From Sipunculus nudus (Eukaryota; Annelida; Sipuncula; Golfingiida; Sipunculidae): a stretch of 64,000 bases of DNA. Each line of letters begins with the position of its first letter. Positions within the stretch are counted from its first letter, which is position 1. Below the pieces are notes generated by a model, which was not told the DNA's origin, ran no database searches, and saw nothing but the letters and a program-made list of their open reading frames with translations. Made by a program: the position numbers and the translations under genes. The stretch lies in NCBI GenBank assembly GCA_026874595.1, contig CM049320.1, forward strand, positions 50,001 through 114,000, read 5' to 3'. Shown here piece after piece: positions 23,591-37,957 of the stretch.

Positions 23591-26151
23591 AATTTTCAGC
23601 ATTTCTACTTATATATTTAATGGTTCACAATTCAGACTAAATTAACTAATCAACATTTCCGACATTTTCAAAATAGCCGGATGACTTATCGGCATAAGCG
23701 ACAATGTTCAATTACTTAGAAAATCCCTAATTGCCTGGAGTAGGACCAAAAGTACTATAATTTTTCAGCATTTCCACCTATATATTTAACGGTCCACAAT
23801 TCAGAATAAAATAACTTATTGACACTACCGACATTTTCAAAAAAGCCGGATGACTTATCGGCATAAGTGACAATGTTCAAATACTGAGAAAATCCCTCAT
23901 TGTCTGGAGCAGGACCAAAAGTACTATAATTTTTCAGCATTTCCACTTATATATTTAACGGTTCACAATTCAGACTAAATTAACTTATCGACACTACCGA
24001 CATTTTCAAAATAGCCGAAAAACTTATCGGCAACACCGACAATGTTCAAATACTGAGAAAATCCCTTATTGCTTGGAGTAGGACTAACAGTACTAAAATT
24101 TTTCATCATTTCCACATATATTTAACGGTTCACATTTCAGACTAAAATACTTATTGACACTACCGACATTTTCAAAAATGCCGGATGACTTATCGCCATA
24201 AGCGAAAATGTTCAAATACTGAGAAAATCCCTTATTGCCTGGAGTAGGACCAAAAGTACTATAAGTTTTCAGCATTTCCACTTATATGTTTAACGGTTTA
24301 CTATTAAGACTAAATTAAGTTATCGACACTACCGACATTTTCAAAAAATCCGAATAACTTATCGGCAACACCGACAATGTTCAAATACTGAGAAAATCCC
24401 TTATTGGCTGCACTAGGACTAAAAGTACTATATTTTTCAGCATTTCCACTTATATGTTTAACGGTTCACATTTCAGACTAAATTAACTTATGGACACTAC
24501 CGACATTTTCAAAAAAGCCGGATGACTTATCGGCATAAGTGACAATGTTCAAATACTGAGAAAATCCCTCATTGTCTGGAGCAGGACCAAAAGTACTATA
24601 ATTTTTCAGCATTTCCACTTATATATTTAACGGTTCACAATTCAGACTAAATTAACTTATCGACACTACCGACATTTTCAAAATAGCCGAAAAACTTATC
24701 TTCAACACCGACAATGTTCAAATACTGAGAAAATCCCTTATTGCTTGGAGTAGGACTAACAGTACTAAAATTTTTCATCATTTCCACATATATTTAACGG
24801 TTCACATTTCAGACTAAAATACTTATCGACACTACCGACATTTTCAAAAATGCCGGATGACTTATCGGCATAAGCAAAAATGTTCAAATACTGAGAAAAT
24901 CCCTTATTGCCTGGAGTAGGACCAAAAGTACTATAAGTTTTCAGCATTTCCACTTATATGTTTAACGGATTACTATTAAGACTAAATTAAGTTATCGACA
25001 CTACTGACATTTTCAGAAAAGCCGAAAAACTTATCGTCAACACTGACAATGTTCAAATACTGAGAAAATCCCTTATTGCCTGGAGTAGGACTAAAAGTAC
25101 TAAAATTTTTCATCATTTCCACATATATTTAACGGTTCACATTTCAGACTAAAATACTTATCGACACTACCGACATTTTCAAAAATGCTGGATGACTTAT
25201 CGGCATAAGCGAAAATGTTCAAATACTGAGAAAATCCCTTATTGCCTGGAGTAGGACCAAAAGTACTATAAGTTTTCAGCATTTCCACTTATATGTTTAA
25301 CGGTTTACTATTAAGACTAAATTAAGTTATCGACACTACTGACATTTTCAAAAAATCCGAATAACTTATCGGCATAAGCGACAATGTTCAAATACTGAGA
25401 AAATCCCTTATTGCCTGGAGTAGGACTAAAAGTACTAAAATTTTTCATCATTTCCACATATATTTAACGGTTCACATTTCAGACTAAAATTACTTATCGA
25501 CACTACCGACATTTTCAAAAATGCTGGATGACTTATCGGCATAAGCGAAAATGTTCAAATACTGAGAAAATCCCTTATTGCCTGCACTAGGACCAAAAGT
25601 ACTAAAATTTTTCACCATCTCCCTATATATTTAACAGTTCATATTTCAGACTAAAATTACTTATCGACACTACCGACATTTTCAAAATAGCCGGATGACT
25701 TATCGGCATAAGCAACAATGTTCAAATACTGAGAAAATCCCTTATTGCCTGGAGTAGGACCAAAAGTACTTTAATTTTTAGCATTTCAATATGTGTATTT
25801 AATGGATCACATTTCAGACTAAAATAACTTATCGACACTACCGACATTTTCCAAATAGCCCGATGACTTATCGGCAAAAGCGACAATGTTCAAATACTGA
25901 GAAAATCCCTTATTGCCTGGGGTAGGACAAAAAGTACTATAATTTTTCAGCATTTCCACTTATATATTTAACGGTTCACAATTCAGACTAAATTAACTTA
26001 TCGACACTACCGACATTTTCAAAATAGCCGAATAACTTATCGGCATAAGGGACAATGTTCAAATACTGAGAAAATCCCTTATTGCCTGGAAAAGGACCAA
26101 AAGTACTATCATTTTTCAGCATTTCCACCGATATATTGAACGGTTCACCTT

Positions 26152-26350
26152 AGTCAGATTCAAATAGCCTAAGTTGATCAAATTAGGATTCAACATAAGC
26201 TTAAGTTTATCAACCTACCCTAAGTTGTTCAACTTAAGATCCAACATAAGCTTAAGTTGACATTCAACATAATAAGTTGACAAACTGAAGATTTCAATAT
26301 AGGCTTAAGTTTATCAACTTAACTAACCCTAACCCTAACCTAAAGTACTT
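26152..26350. repeat. AAGCTTAAGTT cassette, copy 2
   Basis: Nearly identical to the copy at 23392, with the same flanking satellite for hundreds of bases, so it was duplicated as part of a larger block (offset about 2760 bp). Confidence 0.85.
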
Positions 26351-27411
26351 TAAATTTTCAGCATTTCTACTTATATATTTAATGGTTCACAATTCAGACT
26401 AAATTAACTAATCAACATTTCCGACATTTTCAAAATAGCCGGATGACTTATCGGCATAAGCGACAATGTTCAATTACTTAGAAAATCCCTAATTGCCTGG
26501 AGTAGGACCAAAAGTACTATAATTTTTCAGCATTTCCACCTATATATTTAACGGTCCACAATTCAGACTAAAATAACTTATTGACACTACCGACATTTTT
26601 AAAAAAGCCGGATGACTTATTGGCATAAGCGACAATGTTCAAATACTGAGAAATTCCCTCATTGTCTGGAGTAGGATCAAAAGTACTATAAGTTTTCAGC
26701 ATTTCCACTTATATGTTTAAGGGTTCACCATTAAGACTAAATTAAGTTATCGACACTACCGACATTTTCAAAAAATCCGAATAACTTATCGGCAACACCG
26801 ACAATGTTCAAATACTGAGAAAATCCCTTATTCCCTGCACTAGGACCAAAAGTACTAAAATTTTTCAATATCTACACATATATTTAACGGTTCATATTTC
26901 AGACTAAAATTACTTATCGACACTACCGACATTTTCAAAATAGCCTGATGACTTATCGGCAAAAGCGACAATGTTCCAATACTGATAAAATCCCTTATTG
27001 CCTGGAGCAGGACCAAAAGTACTATCATTTTTCAGCATTTTCAATTATATGTTTAGCGGTTTACTATTAAGGCTAAATTAACTTATCGACACTACCAACT
27101 TTTTCAAAAAATCCGAATAACTTATCGGCAACACCGACAATGTTCAAATACTGAGAAAATCCCTTATTGCCTGCACTAGGACCAAAAGTACTAAAATTTT
27201 TCAGCATCTCCACATATATTTAACGGTTCATATTTCAGACTAAAATTACTTATCGACACTACTGACATTTTCAAAATAGCCCGATGACTTATCCGCATAA
27301 GCGAAAATGTTCAAATACTGAGAAAATCCCTTATTGCCTGGAGTAGGACCAAAAGTACTATCATTTTTCAGCATTTCCACCGATATATTGAACGGTTCAC
27401 CTTAGTCAGAT

Positions 27412-27600
27412 TCAAATAGCCTAAGTTGATCAAATTAGGATTCAACATAAGCTTAAGTTTATCAACCCACCCTAAGTTGTTCAACTTAAGATCCAACATA
27501 AGCTTAAGTTGACATTCAACATAATAAGTTGACAAACTGAAGATTTCAATATAAGCTTAAGTTTATCAACTTAACTAACCCTAACCCTAACCTAAAGTAC
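27412..27600. repeat. AAGCTTAAGTT cassette, copy 3
   Basis: Offset about 1260 bp from copy 2; the satellite following both copies shares the variants ATTTTTAAAAAAGCCGG and GAAATTCCCTCATTGTC. Confidence 0.85.
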
Positions 27601-30439
27601 TTTAAATTTTCAGCATTTCTACTTATATCATTAATTGTTCACAATTCAGACTAAATTAACTAATCAACATTTCCGACATTTTCAAAATAGCCGGATGACT
27701 TATCGGCATAAGCGACAATGTTCAATTATTTAGAAAATCCCTAATTGCCTGGAGTAGGACCAAAAGTACTATAATTTTTCAGCATTTCCACTTATATATT
27801 TAACGGTCCACAATTCAGACTAAAATAACTTACTGACACTACCGACATTTTTAAAAAAGCCGGATGACTTACTGGCATAAGCGACAATGTTCAAATACTG
27901 AGAAATTCCCTCATTGTCTGGAGTAGGATCAAAAGTACTATAAGTTTTCAGCATTTCCACTTATATGTTTAAGGGTTCACCATTAAGACTAAATTAAGTT
28001 ATCGACACTACCGACATTTTCAAAAAATCCGAATAACTTATCGGAAACACCGACAATGTTCAAATACTGAGAAAATCCCTTATTCCCTGCAGTAGGACCA
28101 AAAGTACTAAAATTTTTCAGCATCTCCACATATATTTAACGGTTCATATTTCAGACTAAAATTACTTATCGACACTACCGACATTTTCAAAATAGCCGGA
28201 TGACTTATCGGCAAAAGCGACAATGTTCCAATACTGATAAAATCCCATATTGCCTTGAGCAGGACCAAAAATACTATCATTTTTCAGCATTTCCACTTAT
28301 ATGTTTAACGGTTTACTATTAAGGCTAAATTAACTTATCGACACAACCGACATTTTCAAAAAAGCCGAAAAACTTATCGGCAAAAGCGACAATGTTCAAA
28401 TACTGATAAAATTCCTTATTGCCTGGAGCAGGACCAAAAGTACTATGTTTTTCAGCATTTCCACTTATTTGTTTAACGGTTTACTATTCAGGCTAAATTA
28501 ACTTATCAACACTACCGACATTTTCAAAAAAGCCGAAAAACTTATCGTCAACACTAACAATGTTCAAATACTGAGAAAATCCCTTATTGCCTGCACTAGG
28601 ACCAAAAGTACTAAAATTTTTCATCATTTCCACATATATTTAACTGTTCACATTTCAGACTAAAATTACTTTTCGACACTACCGACATTTTCAAAAATGC
28701 CGGATGACTTATTGGCATAAGCGAAAATGTTCAAATACTGAGAAAATCCCTTATTGCCTGGAGTAGGACCAAAAGTACTTTAATTTTTAGCATTTCAATA
28801 TGTGTATTTAATGGATCACATTTCAGACTAAAATAACTTATCGACACTACCGACATTTTCCAAATAGCCCGATGACTTATCGGCAAAAGCGACAATGTTC
28901 AAATACTGAGAAAATCCCTTATTGCCTGGAGTAGGACCAAAAGTACTATAATTTTTCAGCATTTCCATTTATATATTTAACGGTTCACAATTCAGACTAA
29001 ATTAACTTATCGACACTACCGACATTTTCAAAATAGCCGAATAACTTATCAGCAACACCGACAATGTTCAAATACTGAGAAAATCCCTTATTGCCTGCAC
29101 TAGGACTAAAAGTACTATATTTTTCAGCATCTCCACTTATATGTTTAACGGTTCACATTTCAGACTAAATTAACTTATGGACACTACCGACATTTTCAAA
29201 AAAGCCGGATGACTTATCGGCATAAGCGACAATGTTCAAATACTGAGAAAATCCCTCATTGTCTGGAGCAGGACCAAAAGTACTATCATTTTTCAGCATT
29301 TCCACTTATATGTTTAACGGTTTACTTTTAAGGCTAAATTAACTTATCGTTACTACCGATATTTTCAAAAAAGCCGAAAAACTTATCGGCAACACGGACA
29401 ATGTTCAAATACTGAGAAAATCCCTTATTGCCTGGAGTAGGACCAAAAGTACTAAAATTTTTCATCATTTCCACATATATTTAACGGTTCACATTTCAGA
29501 CCAAAATTACTTATCGACACTACCGACATTTTCAAAAAAGCCGGATGACTTATCGGCAAAAGCGAAAATGTTCAAATACTGAGAAAATCCCTTATTGCCT
29601 GGAGTAGGACCAAAAGTACTATAATTTTTCAGCATTTCCACTTATATATTTAACGGTTCACATTTCAGACTAAAATAACTTATCGACACTACCGACATTT
29701 TCAAAATAGCCGGATGACTTATCAGCAAAAGCGACAATGTTCAAATACTGATAAAATCCCTTATTGCCTGGAGCAGGACCAAAAGTACTGTAATTTTTCA
29801 GCATTTCCACTTATATATTTAACGGTTCACAATTCACACTAAAATTAACTTATCGGCACTACCGACATTTTCAAAATAGCCGAATAACTTATCAGCATAA
29901 GCGACAATGTTCAAATACTGAGAAAATCCCTTTTTGCCTGGATTAGGACCAAAAGTACTATAATTTTTCAGCATTTCCACATATATTTAACGGTTCATAT
30001 TTCAGACTAAAATTACTTATCGACACTACCGACATTTTCAAAAAAGCCGGATGACTTATTATCAGCATAAGCGACAATGTTCAAATAGTGAGGAGATCCC
30101 TCATTGTCTGGAGTAGGACCAAAAGTACTATCATTTTTCAGCATTTCCACGTATATATTTAACGGTTCACATTTCAGACTAAAATTACTTATCGACACTA
30201 CCGACATTTTCAAAATAGCCGGATGACTTATCGGCAAAAGCGACAATATTCAAATACTGAGAAAATCCCTTATTGCCTGCACTAGGACTAAAAGTACTAT
30301 ATTTTTCAGCATTTCCACTTATATATTTAACGGTTCACAATTCACACTAAATTAAATTATGGACACTACCGACATTTTTAAAAAAGCCTGATGACTTATC
30401 GGCATAGCGACAATGTTCAAATACTGAGAAACATCTTCC

Positions 30440-31510
30440 GGACATGAGAATCTGATACTGAATGCAACTCTTTTAAGCATTTGTACAATAAGTACATTAA
30501 CTTGTACCATAAAGTAAGTTTAGGAAGATAACACTGTATGTTAGGATTATAACATTCTATGTTTAGGACCATAACTTAATTTAGCACTATAACAGTAATT
30601 AGCACTATAACGTAAATACAAGAGGATAATCATGTAAGTTTAGGACCATAACCTTTGTCCCACGCTCAGGCATGAGTTTTGACGTGTGACAACAGGCGGG
30701 AAATCAGCACGTTGTCTTGGCACGAAATGAAACATCATAAAGATCACATTACTATATTTCCAAGGATTCTAAACTTCTTGTCGGCAAAAGCGATTAGCAG
30801 AACACCTGCGTGATTATTAAGCAGCCCTGCCTTAGCTATGACATGGTTCATTAACAAACGAGATTACAAAATATTTATCCTCTAAAGCTTAATATAAGTG
30901 CGCTGTCAAGCAGCCTTCTCCGCCAGGGAGAGCCAGTGAGAGTGCAGCAAAGTGTTCTTACCGCGTTAACTTTTAACTTCGTCTTGTTCTTATATAACTT
31001 CTCTAAGCTGAAACACCTGCTGTCCTGTCCAGATTCCGCGCACCTGTGCCAGTTCTGAACACAGGTCTACAGGCTGTAATATCACACCGCGCAAGGTAAT
31101 GCGGTCCAGTTTACATGTATCTTGAGTTAAAACTCTCAAACTCACTCTCTGTATCAATGCGCGACCAGCCCGCTACTTTTCCTGTCAATCATGTGTCGGC
31201 AAATAGTCCCCGTTTACATAACATATAAAGCTATTAATCTTAATGTACTGAGTATTCTGAAATGCGACACACAATCAATATGAATTATAATGTTAACAGC
31301 TTTATTTATCTCGGGTGTATGATGAACCAGAACTTATAAAACATGCCCAATGAGATAACGAAAAGCAGGCAGCGGTGCACTGTAGCAGCCATGCAGGATA
31401 GTCCATTGCAAGACAGGGGTGGCGGCTCCAGTTAGCCTGCGCGATAATCGACAATAGAACACATAACTATTACATATAATACTGAAATTAATATATTAAT
31501 AAGAATTATG
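30440..31510. other. Non-satellite island between satellite blocks
   Basis: Holds TTTAGGACCATAAC copies (30520-30655), then about 800 bp of apparently single-copy, more GC-rich DNA. On the minus strand TATATAAG (30996-30989) is followed 28 bp later by a GTAAGAAC donor-like site, too close to form a useful first exon. No open frame of note. Confidence 0.5.
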
Positions 31511-31514
31511 ACCT

Positions 31515-34110
31515 AGGGCATAAGCGAAAATGTCCAAATACTGAGAAAATCCCTTATTGCCTGGAGTAGGACCAAAAGTACTAGTATTTTTCAGCATTTC
31601 CACCGATATATTGAACGGTTCATGCACCTTAGTCAGATTCAAATAGCCTAAGTTGATCAAATTAGGATTCAACATAAGCTTAAGTTTATCAACCTACCCT
31701 AAGTTGTTCAACTTAAGGTCCAACATAAGCTTAAGTTGACATTCAACATAATAAGTTGACAAACTGAAGATTTCAATATAAGCTTAAGTTTATCAACTTA
31801 ACTAACCCTAACCCTAACCTAAAGTACTTTAAATTTTCAGCATTTCTACTTATATATTTAACGGTCCACAATTCAGACTAAACTAACTTATTGACACTAC
31901 CGACATTTTTAAAAAAGCCGGATGACTTATTGACATAAGCGACAATGTTCAAATACTGAGAAATTCCCTCATTGTCTGGAGTAGGATCAAAAGTACTATA
32001 AGTTTTCAGCATTTCCACTTATATGTTTAACGGTTCACCATTAAGACTAAGTTAAATTATCTACACTACCGACATTTTCAAAAAATCCAAATAACTTATC
32101 GGCAACACCGACAATGTTCAAATACTGAGAAAATCCCTTATTGCCTGCACTAGGACTAAAAGTACTATATTTTTCAGCATTTCCACTTATATATTTAACG
32201 GTTCACATTTCAGACTAAAATAACTTATCGACACTACCGACATTTTCAAAAAATCCAAATAACTTATCGGCAACACCGACAATGTTCAAATACTGAGAAA
32301 ATCCCTTATTGCCTGCACTAGGACTAAAAGTACTATATTTTTCAGCATTTCCACTTATATATTTAACGGTTCACATTTCAGACTAAAATAACTTATTGAC
32401 ACTACTGACATTTTCAAAATAGCCCGATGACTTATCAGCAAAAGCGACAATGTTCAAATACTGATAAAATCCCTTATTGCCTGGAGCAGGACCAAAAGTA
32501 CTATGTTTTCAACATTTCCACTTATATGTTTAATGTTTTACTATTAAGACTAAATTAAGTTATCGACACTACCGACATTTTCAAAAAATCCGAATAACTT
32601 ATCGGCAACACCGACAATGTTCAAATACTGAGAAAATCCCTTATTGCCTGCACTAGACCAAAAGTACTAAAATTTTTCAGCATCTCGATATATATTAAAC
32701 GGTTCATATTTCAGACTAAAATTACTTATCGACACTACCGACATTTTCAAAATAGCCGGATGACTTATCGGCATGAGCGAAAATGTTCAAATACTGAGAA
32801 AATCCCTTATTGCCTGGAGTAGGACTAAAAGTACTATCATTTTTCAGCATTTCCACCGATATATTGAACGGTTCACCTTAGTCAGATTCAAATAGCCTAA
32901 GTTGATCAAATTAGGATTCAACATAAGCTTAAGTTTATCAACCTACCCTAAGTTGTTCAACTTAAGATCCAACATAAGCTTAAGTTGACATTCAACATAA
33001 TAAGTTGACAAACTGAAGATTTCAATATAGGCTTAAGTTTATCAACTTAACTAACCCTAACCCTAACCTAAAGTACTTTAAATTTTCAGCATTTCTACTT
33101 ATATATTTAATGGTTCACAATTCAGACTAAATTAACTAATCGACATTTCCGACATTTTTAAAATAGCCGGATGACTTATTGGCATAAGGGACAATGTTCA
33201 AATACTGAGAAAATCCCTAATTGCCTGGAGTAGGACCAAAAGTACTATAATTTTTCAGCATTTCCCCTTATATATTTAACGGTCCACAATTCAGACTAAA
33301 CTAACTTATTGACACTACCGACATTTTTAAAAAAGCCGGATGACTTATTGGCATAAGCGACAATCTTCAAATACTGAGAAAATCCCTTTTTCCCTGGAGT
33401 AGGACCAAAAGTACTATAATTTCTCAGCATTTCCACTTATATATTTAATGGTTCACAATTCAGACTAAATTAACTTATCGACACTTCCGACATTTTCAAA
33501 ATAGCAGAATAACTTATCGGCAAAAGCGACAATGTTCAAATACTGAGAAAATCCCTTATTGCCTGGACTAGGACGAAAAGTACTATGATATATCTCAGCA
33601 TTTCCATATGTATATTTAATGGATCACATATCAGACTAAAATAACTTATCGACACTACCAACATTTTCAAAACAGCCGAATAACTTATCGGCAACAACGA
33701 CAATGTTCAAATACTCATAAAATCCCTTATTGCCTGGAGTAGGACAAGAATGTACTTTAGTTTTTCAGCATGTCCACATATATACATAACGGTTCACATT
33801 TCAGACTAAAATGACTTATCAACACTGCCAACATTTTCAAAATAGCCGAATAACTACCAATATTTTCAAAATAGCCAGATGACTTATCGGCAAAAGCGAC
33901 AATGTTCAAATACTGAGAAACTACGTTATTGCCTGGACTAGGACCAAAAGTTCTATAATTTTTCAGCATTTCCACTTATAACATCAGCTATGTTGAACAA
34001 CATAAGTTTAAGTTGATAAACTTAAGACTTCAATATAAGCTATGTTGATAAACTTAAGCTTAAGCTGATCCTGTTAAAATAACTTATCGACACTACCAAC
34101 ATTTCTTCTT
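31515..34110. repeat. 168-bp satellite, block 2, with cassettes 4 and 5
   Basis: Same satellite as block 1. Cassette copies at about 31632-31825 and 32880-33075 lie about 1250 bp apart, reproducing the spacing of cassettes 2 and 3. A diverged palindromic piece (AACATAAGTTTAAGTTGATA) near 33985-34070 closes the block and resembles 20400-20500. Confidence 0.9.
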
Positions 34111-34185
34111 TCTTCTCACTTTCTTCTCACTTTCTTCTCAGTTTTATCACTTTTCTCACTTTGTTCTCACTTTTCTTCTTTTTTA
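34090..34185. repeat. TTCTTCTCAC simple repeat
   Basis: Pyrimidine-rich low-complexity stretch of about 100 bp (TTTCTTCTCACTTTCTTCTC) separating the satellite from the minisatellite. Confidence 0.8.
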
Positions 34186-34189
34186 AGGT

Positions 34190-35815
34190 TAGGGTTGTTC
34201 ATAGTAACGAGGTTTGACATAATAACGAGGCTGTTCACAATAACAAGGTTCGACATAGCAACAAAGTTGTTTAAAATAACAAGTTTGTTCAAAATGACAA
34301 GGTTGTTCATAATAACGGGGTTGTTCATAGTAACGAGGTTGTTCATAATAACAAGGTTGGACCTAATAACGAGGTTGTTCAAAGGAACGAAGAGAGACAT
34401 AATAACGAGGTTGGACAAAATAAAAATGTGGGACATAAAAACGAGGTTGTTCATAATAGCAAGGTTGGACATATAAACGAGGTTGTTCATAGTAACGAGG
34501 TGGGACATAATTACCAGGTTGTTCACAATAACAAGGTTAGACACAGCAACAAGGTTGTTTATAATATCAAGTTTGTTCATAATGACAAGGTTGTTCATGA
34601 TAACGAGGTTGTTCATAATAACTACGCTGTTCACAATAACAAGGTTGGACATATAAACGAGGTTGTTGATATTAACGAAGTGGGACATAATAACGAGGAT
34701 GTTAATAAAAACGAGGTTGTTCATAATAACGAGGTGGGACATAATAAACAGGTTAGGGTTATTCAAACGAGGTTGAACAAAATAATAACGGGGTTGTTCA
34801 TAATAACGAGGTTCTTCACAATATAGAGGTTGTTCCTACTAACGAGGTTGTCCATAATAACGAGGTTCTTCATAATATAGAGGTTGTTCCTACTAACGAG
34901 GTGGTTCATAATAACGACGTTGTTCATAATAGCAAGGTTGGCCATAATAATGAGGTTGTTCATAATAACGAAGTTGCCCATAGTAACGAGGTTGTTTATG
35001 AAAACAAGGTTGTTCATAATAACGAGGTTGTCCATAGTAACGAGGTTGTTCATAATATAGAGGTTGCTCCTAATAACGACGTTGTTCATAATAACAAGGT
35101 TGTCCATAGTAACGAGGTTGTTCATAATATACAGGTTGTTCCTACTAACGAGGTGGTTCATAATTACGACGCTGTTCATAATACCAATGTTGGCCATAAT
35201 CACGAGGTTGTTCATAGTAAGGAGGTGGGACATAATATACAAGTTGTTCATAAAACAAGGTTGCTCATAATAACGAGGTTGCCCATAGTAACGAGGATGT
35301 TTATGAAAACAAGGTTGTTCATAATAACGAGGTTGTCCATAGTAACGAGGTTGTTCATAATATAGAGGTTGTTCCTAATAACGAGGTTGCCCATAGTAAC
35401 GAGGTTGTTTATGAAAACAAGATTGTTCATAATAACGAGGTCGTCCATAGTAACGAGGTTGTTCATAAAATAGAGGTTGTACCTACTAACGAGGTGGTTC
35501 ATAATAACGACGCTGTTCATAATATCAAGGTTGGCCATAATAACGAGGTTGTTCATAGTAAGGAGGTGGGACATAATATCCAAGTTGTTCATAAAAAACA
35601 AGGTTGTTCATAATAACGAGGTTGTCCATAATAACGGCGTTGTTCATAATAACGACATTGTTCATTATGACGAAGTTGGACATTTTATCCAGGTTGCTCA
35701 TAATCACAAGGTTGGTCATACTAACGAAGTTGTTCATAATAACGAGGTTGCCCATAGTAACGAGGTTGGCCTTAATAACGGGGTTCTTCATAATAACGAA
35801 CTTTTTAAATAGCCG
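34190..35815. repeat. 18-bp minisatellite (TTGTTCATAATAACGAGG)n
   Basis: About 90 diverged 18-bp units over 1.6 kb. Since 18 is a multiple of three, long open frames run on both strands (repeats of NNLVIM, HNNEVV, FIITRL). They change with frame choice and have no start context, so they are artefacts of the unit length. Confidence 0.93.
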
Positions 35816-36124
35816 AATGTTCAAATACTGAGAAAAGTTAAGTGATTTCATTGATTGGCCCATTTTATTCCATACATAATAACTTTAAGTTTAGGACCAT
35901 AACACTATGTTTAGGACCATACTAGTGGCGTAAATTTGATAAAGAAGAGAATTGTTTCGGGGTTTTCCGCGGGACAAAGAAGGGCCAGGGTGCGGTTTCG
36001 ACACTACTGGTGTATGCGAAATGGGTCTTTTGCCGCGGCTCAATCCTCTTTCTGAGCTTCGAGGGGAAATTGTGTGATTCCAGCCGACCTTAGTTTTTAA
36101 GATAATTTAATCATTTAATACACT

Positions 36125-36835
36125 GCAAATGACCTTCTAGTCTGATTAAGACCCCCGATATGACACAGAGGCCCTTGTGTTTGGAATTTATAGAAAGATC
36201 TCGACTAGACAAACCCGTAGCCAATAGCATTTGGCTCTACTCCTACAGCTTTAGAATCCAGCCTGCAATGAAATTCAAAATTTCCCCCCTACTGCTGAAA
36301 TCTCATTCTCCTGCACATTGCTTTTTTCAAACTATTTCCAAACTATTTGTCACAGCGACCCCATTCTGGTGCCAAAAGTTCAGGTTTACACCACATATAC
36401 ACCAGGTACAGCCATTTTACCCTGCTCCCAAGAGAACAGATTTCTCAACCATCAAAGGTTGCAAAACAAAACAGTTTGTCATATGGACACCGAAAATGAC
36501 CTCCCAGCCTGATTCAGACACCCCATATCACACATAGGCCCTTGTAATTGGTATTTTAGGAAGCTCTCGACGAGACAAACCTGCAGCTAAAAGCATTTGG
36601 CTCTACTACTATTACTTTAGAATCCAGCCTGCAAAGAAATTCAAAATTTCACCCCTTCTGCTGAAATGTCATACTCCTGCACACTGCTTTTTTCAAACCA
36701 TTTCCAAACTATTCGTCACAGCGACCCCATTCTGGCGCCAAAAGGTTGGGTTTACACCCAATATACAGCAGGTGCATCCGTTTTACCCTGCTCCCAACAG
36801 AACTGATTTCTCAACCATCAAAGTTATCAAACCAT
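36125..36835. repeat. About 366-bp tandem duplication
   Basis: Two copies beginning near 36129 and 36495 share CATTTGGCTCTACT, TTTAGAATCCAGCCTGCAA, CTCCTGCACA(T/C)TGCTTTTTTC and CAGCGACCCCATTCTGG, about 80 percent alike by eye. The 125-residue open frame across it is not conserved between copies. Flanked by TTTAGGACCAT motifs at 35890 and 36840. Confidence 0.8.
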
Positions 36836-36869
36836 AACACTATGTTTAGGACCATACTATTGACTAGGG

Positions 36870-37700
36870 GGCGCCACGTCCTAGAGTAGAGCATATATAG
36901 ACACGTACAGAATGGTTAGGGTTAGATCATGTTATTTATTAAGCTCAGAGACCAGGGGAACTCTGAGATCCTGGCAAATTCAGCCGAGGTGCCACGTTTT
37001 GTCCATGTTCAGAAAACTTTGTCATTTTTTAAGTTTCAACCTTTAAACTTAGGATATTTGTAAAAGTCAGTAAAACTTCTTTTTTTGTAAAAGAAAAAAA
37101 TCAACCTCAACTTTTTTTTGGGAGAAAATTGAGTTTAAAAATTTAGGACCGAAATTACAAAATTCAACTTAAGGCTAACCGTGACTGATTTGAAGCGTTA
37201 AAAGACACAGTAAAAACACAGAAAACATAATTTATTTGGTTAACTGTCGTCTGTTATCCGTTTTTGTCACCGTCTGGAACGCAAAAATAGAAATTCAATA
37301 TTCAAATAAAAAAAATAAACATTTTGAATTTTTAATTTTTAACTTTGAAATTTGCTCATAAATTATGCGAAAGGCATATTTCGTTTGTTTTCTTTTCCAA
37401 ATACAATAGGTTGTCGATTACAGAACTAACCCTTGGGAAAAAATAGATTTTTCCAAGTTTATTCGAAAAGTTGTTAGCATAATTTGAAATTTTAAGAAAT
37501 TTTTATTTTTAGTGACTTTAAGTTCTAATCTTGACATGATATGAAAGTATTAACGTTTCTACTTGCTACAGTTCGGTAAAACAAACTCTATTGCAGGTAT
37601 TTTGAGTGTTTTTATACTTTTATTATCGTTTCCCTATTTTTTTACCGACTTTAAAGAATTGATGCTCCTTTTTAAGTATAGCCGCGATAACCCTAGTTTG
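36870..37700. other. AT-rich region without recognised gene
   Basis: Long A/T runs, no convincing open frame or repeat array. The phrase GGGGCGCCACGTCCTAGAGT near 36876 has a diverged relative at 39750 (GGTGGCGCTACCTCCTAGAG). Confidence 0.4.
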
Positions 37701-37709
37701 CTATAACCC

Positions 37710-37875
37710 TATAGGGTAACTTATGTTTAGGACCATAACACTAAGTTTAGAACCATAGTCAATAGATTATCATTTCAGACCTCAGATATAACGGTTTTGT
37801 TCATTATAACCATTTTTTCGTTATAACGAGGTTTTTCATAATAACGAGGTTCTTCATAATAACGAGGTAAATTTG
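37710..37875. repeat. TTTAGGACCATAAC copies and a short 18-bp minisatellite seed
   Basis: Two TTTAGGACCAT/TTTAGAACCAT copies, then four or five units of the CATAATAACGAGGTT type at 37800-37868, the same unit as at 34190. Confidence 0.75.
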
Positions 37876-37957
37876 TAAAATCTGAAAGCAAACCTGGATT
37901 CAGGAAAATCCATGCAATGCCATTAAAACTAGGGTACTCATTGAAACTAGTGTGGTC

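Larger units (their letters stand above)
20120..30430. repeat. About 168-bp satellite, block 1 (about 60 units)
   Basis: Landmarks repeat in order: TTCAGCATTTCCACTTATAT, ATTTAACGGTTCACATTTCA, CTTATCGACACTACCGACAT, CTTATCGGCATAAGCGACAA, GTTCAAATACTGAGAAAATC, CCTTATTGCCTGGAGTAGGA, CCAAAAGTACTATAATTT. Each unit contains an internal duplication of about 44 bp (CTTATCGACACTACCGACAT against CTTATCGGCAACACCGACAA), so the 168-mer seems to have grown from a shorter element. 168 equals 56 codons, which yields recurrent 62-residue minus-strand open frames (MEMLKTYSTFGP...). Most copies have stops, so they are not called genes. Higher-order copies are visible: 21.8-22.7 kb recurs at 24.06-24.95 kb. Confidence 0.92.

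Noticed and set aside
21834-25288. Repeated 62-codon minus-strand frames (MEMLKTYSTFGP...) as a gene family
   Set aside because: They are the 168-bp satellite read through; most units carry stops, and no splice signals or start context distinguish the open ones.
20120-30430. CRISPR-like reading of the regular repeats
   Set aside because: Units are directly adjacent with no unique spacers, and the DNA is clearly metazoan.
30955-31000. TATA box plus donor as a promoter/first exon
   Set aside because: The donor lies almost exactly where transcription would start, leaving no exon.
34167-35863. Long open frames of NNLVIM, HNNEVV and FIITRL repeats on both strands
   Set aside because: They follow from an 18-bp tandem unit; both strands and several frames are open at once and no start or splice context is present.
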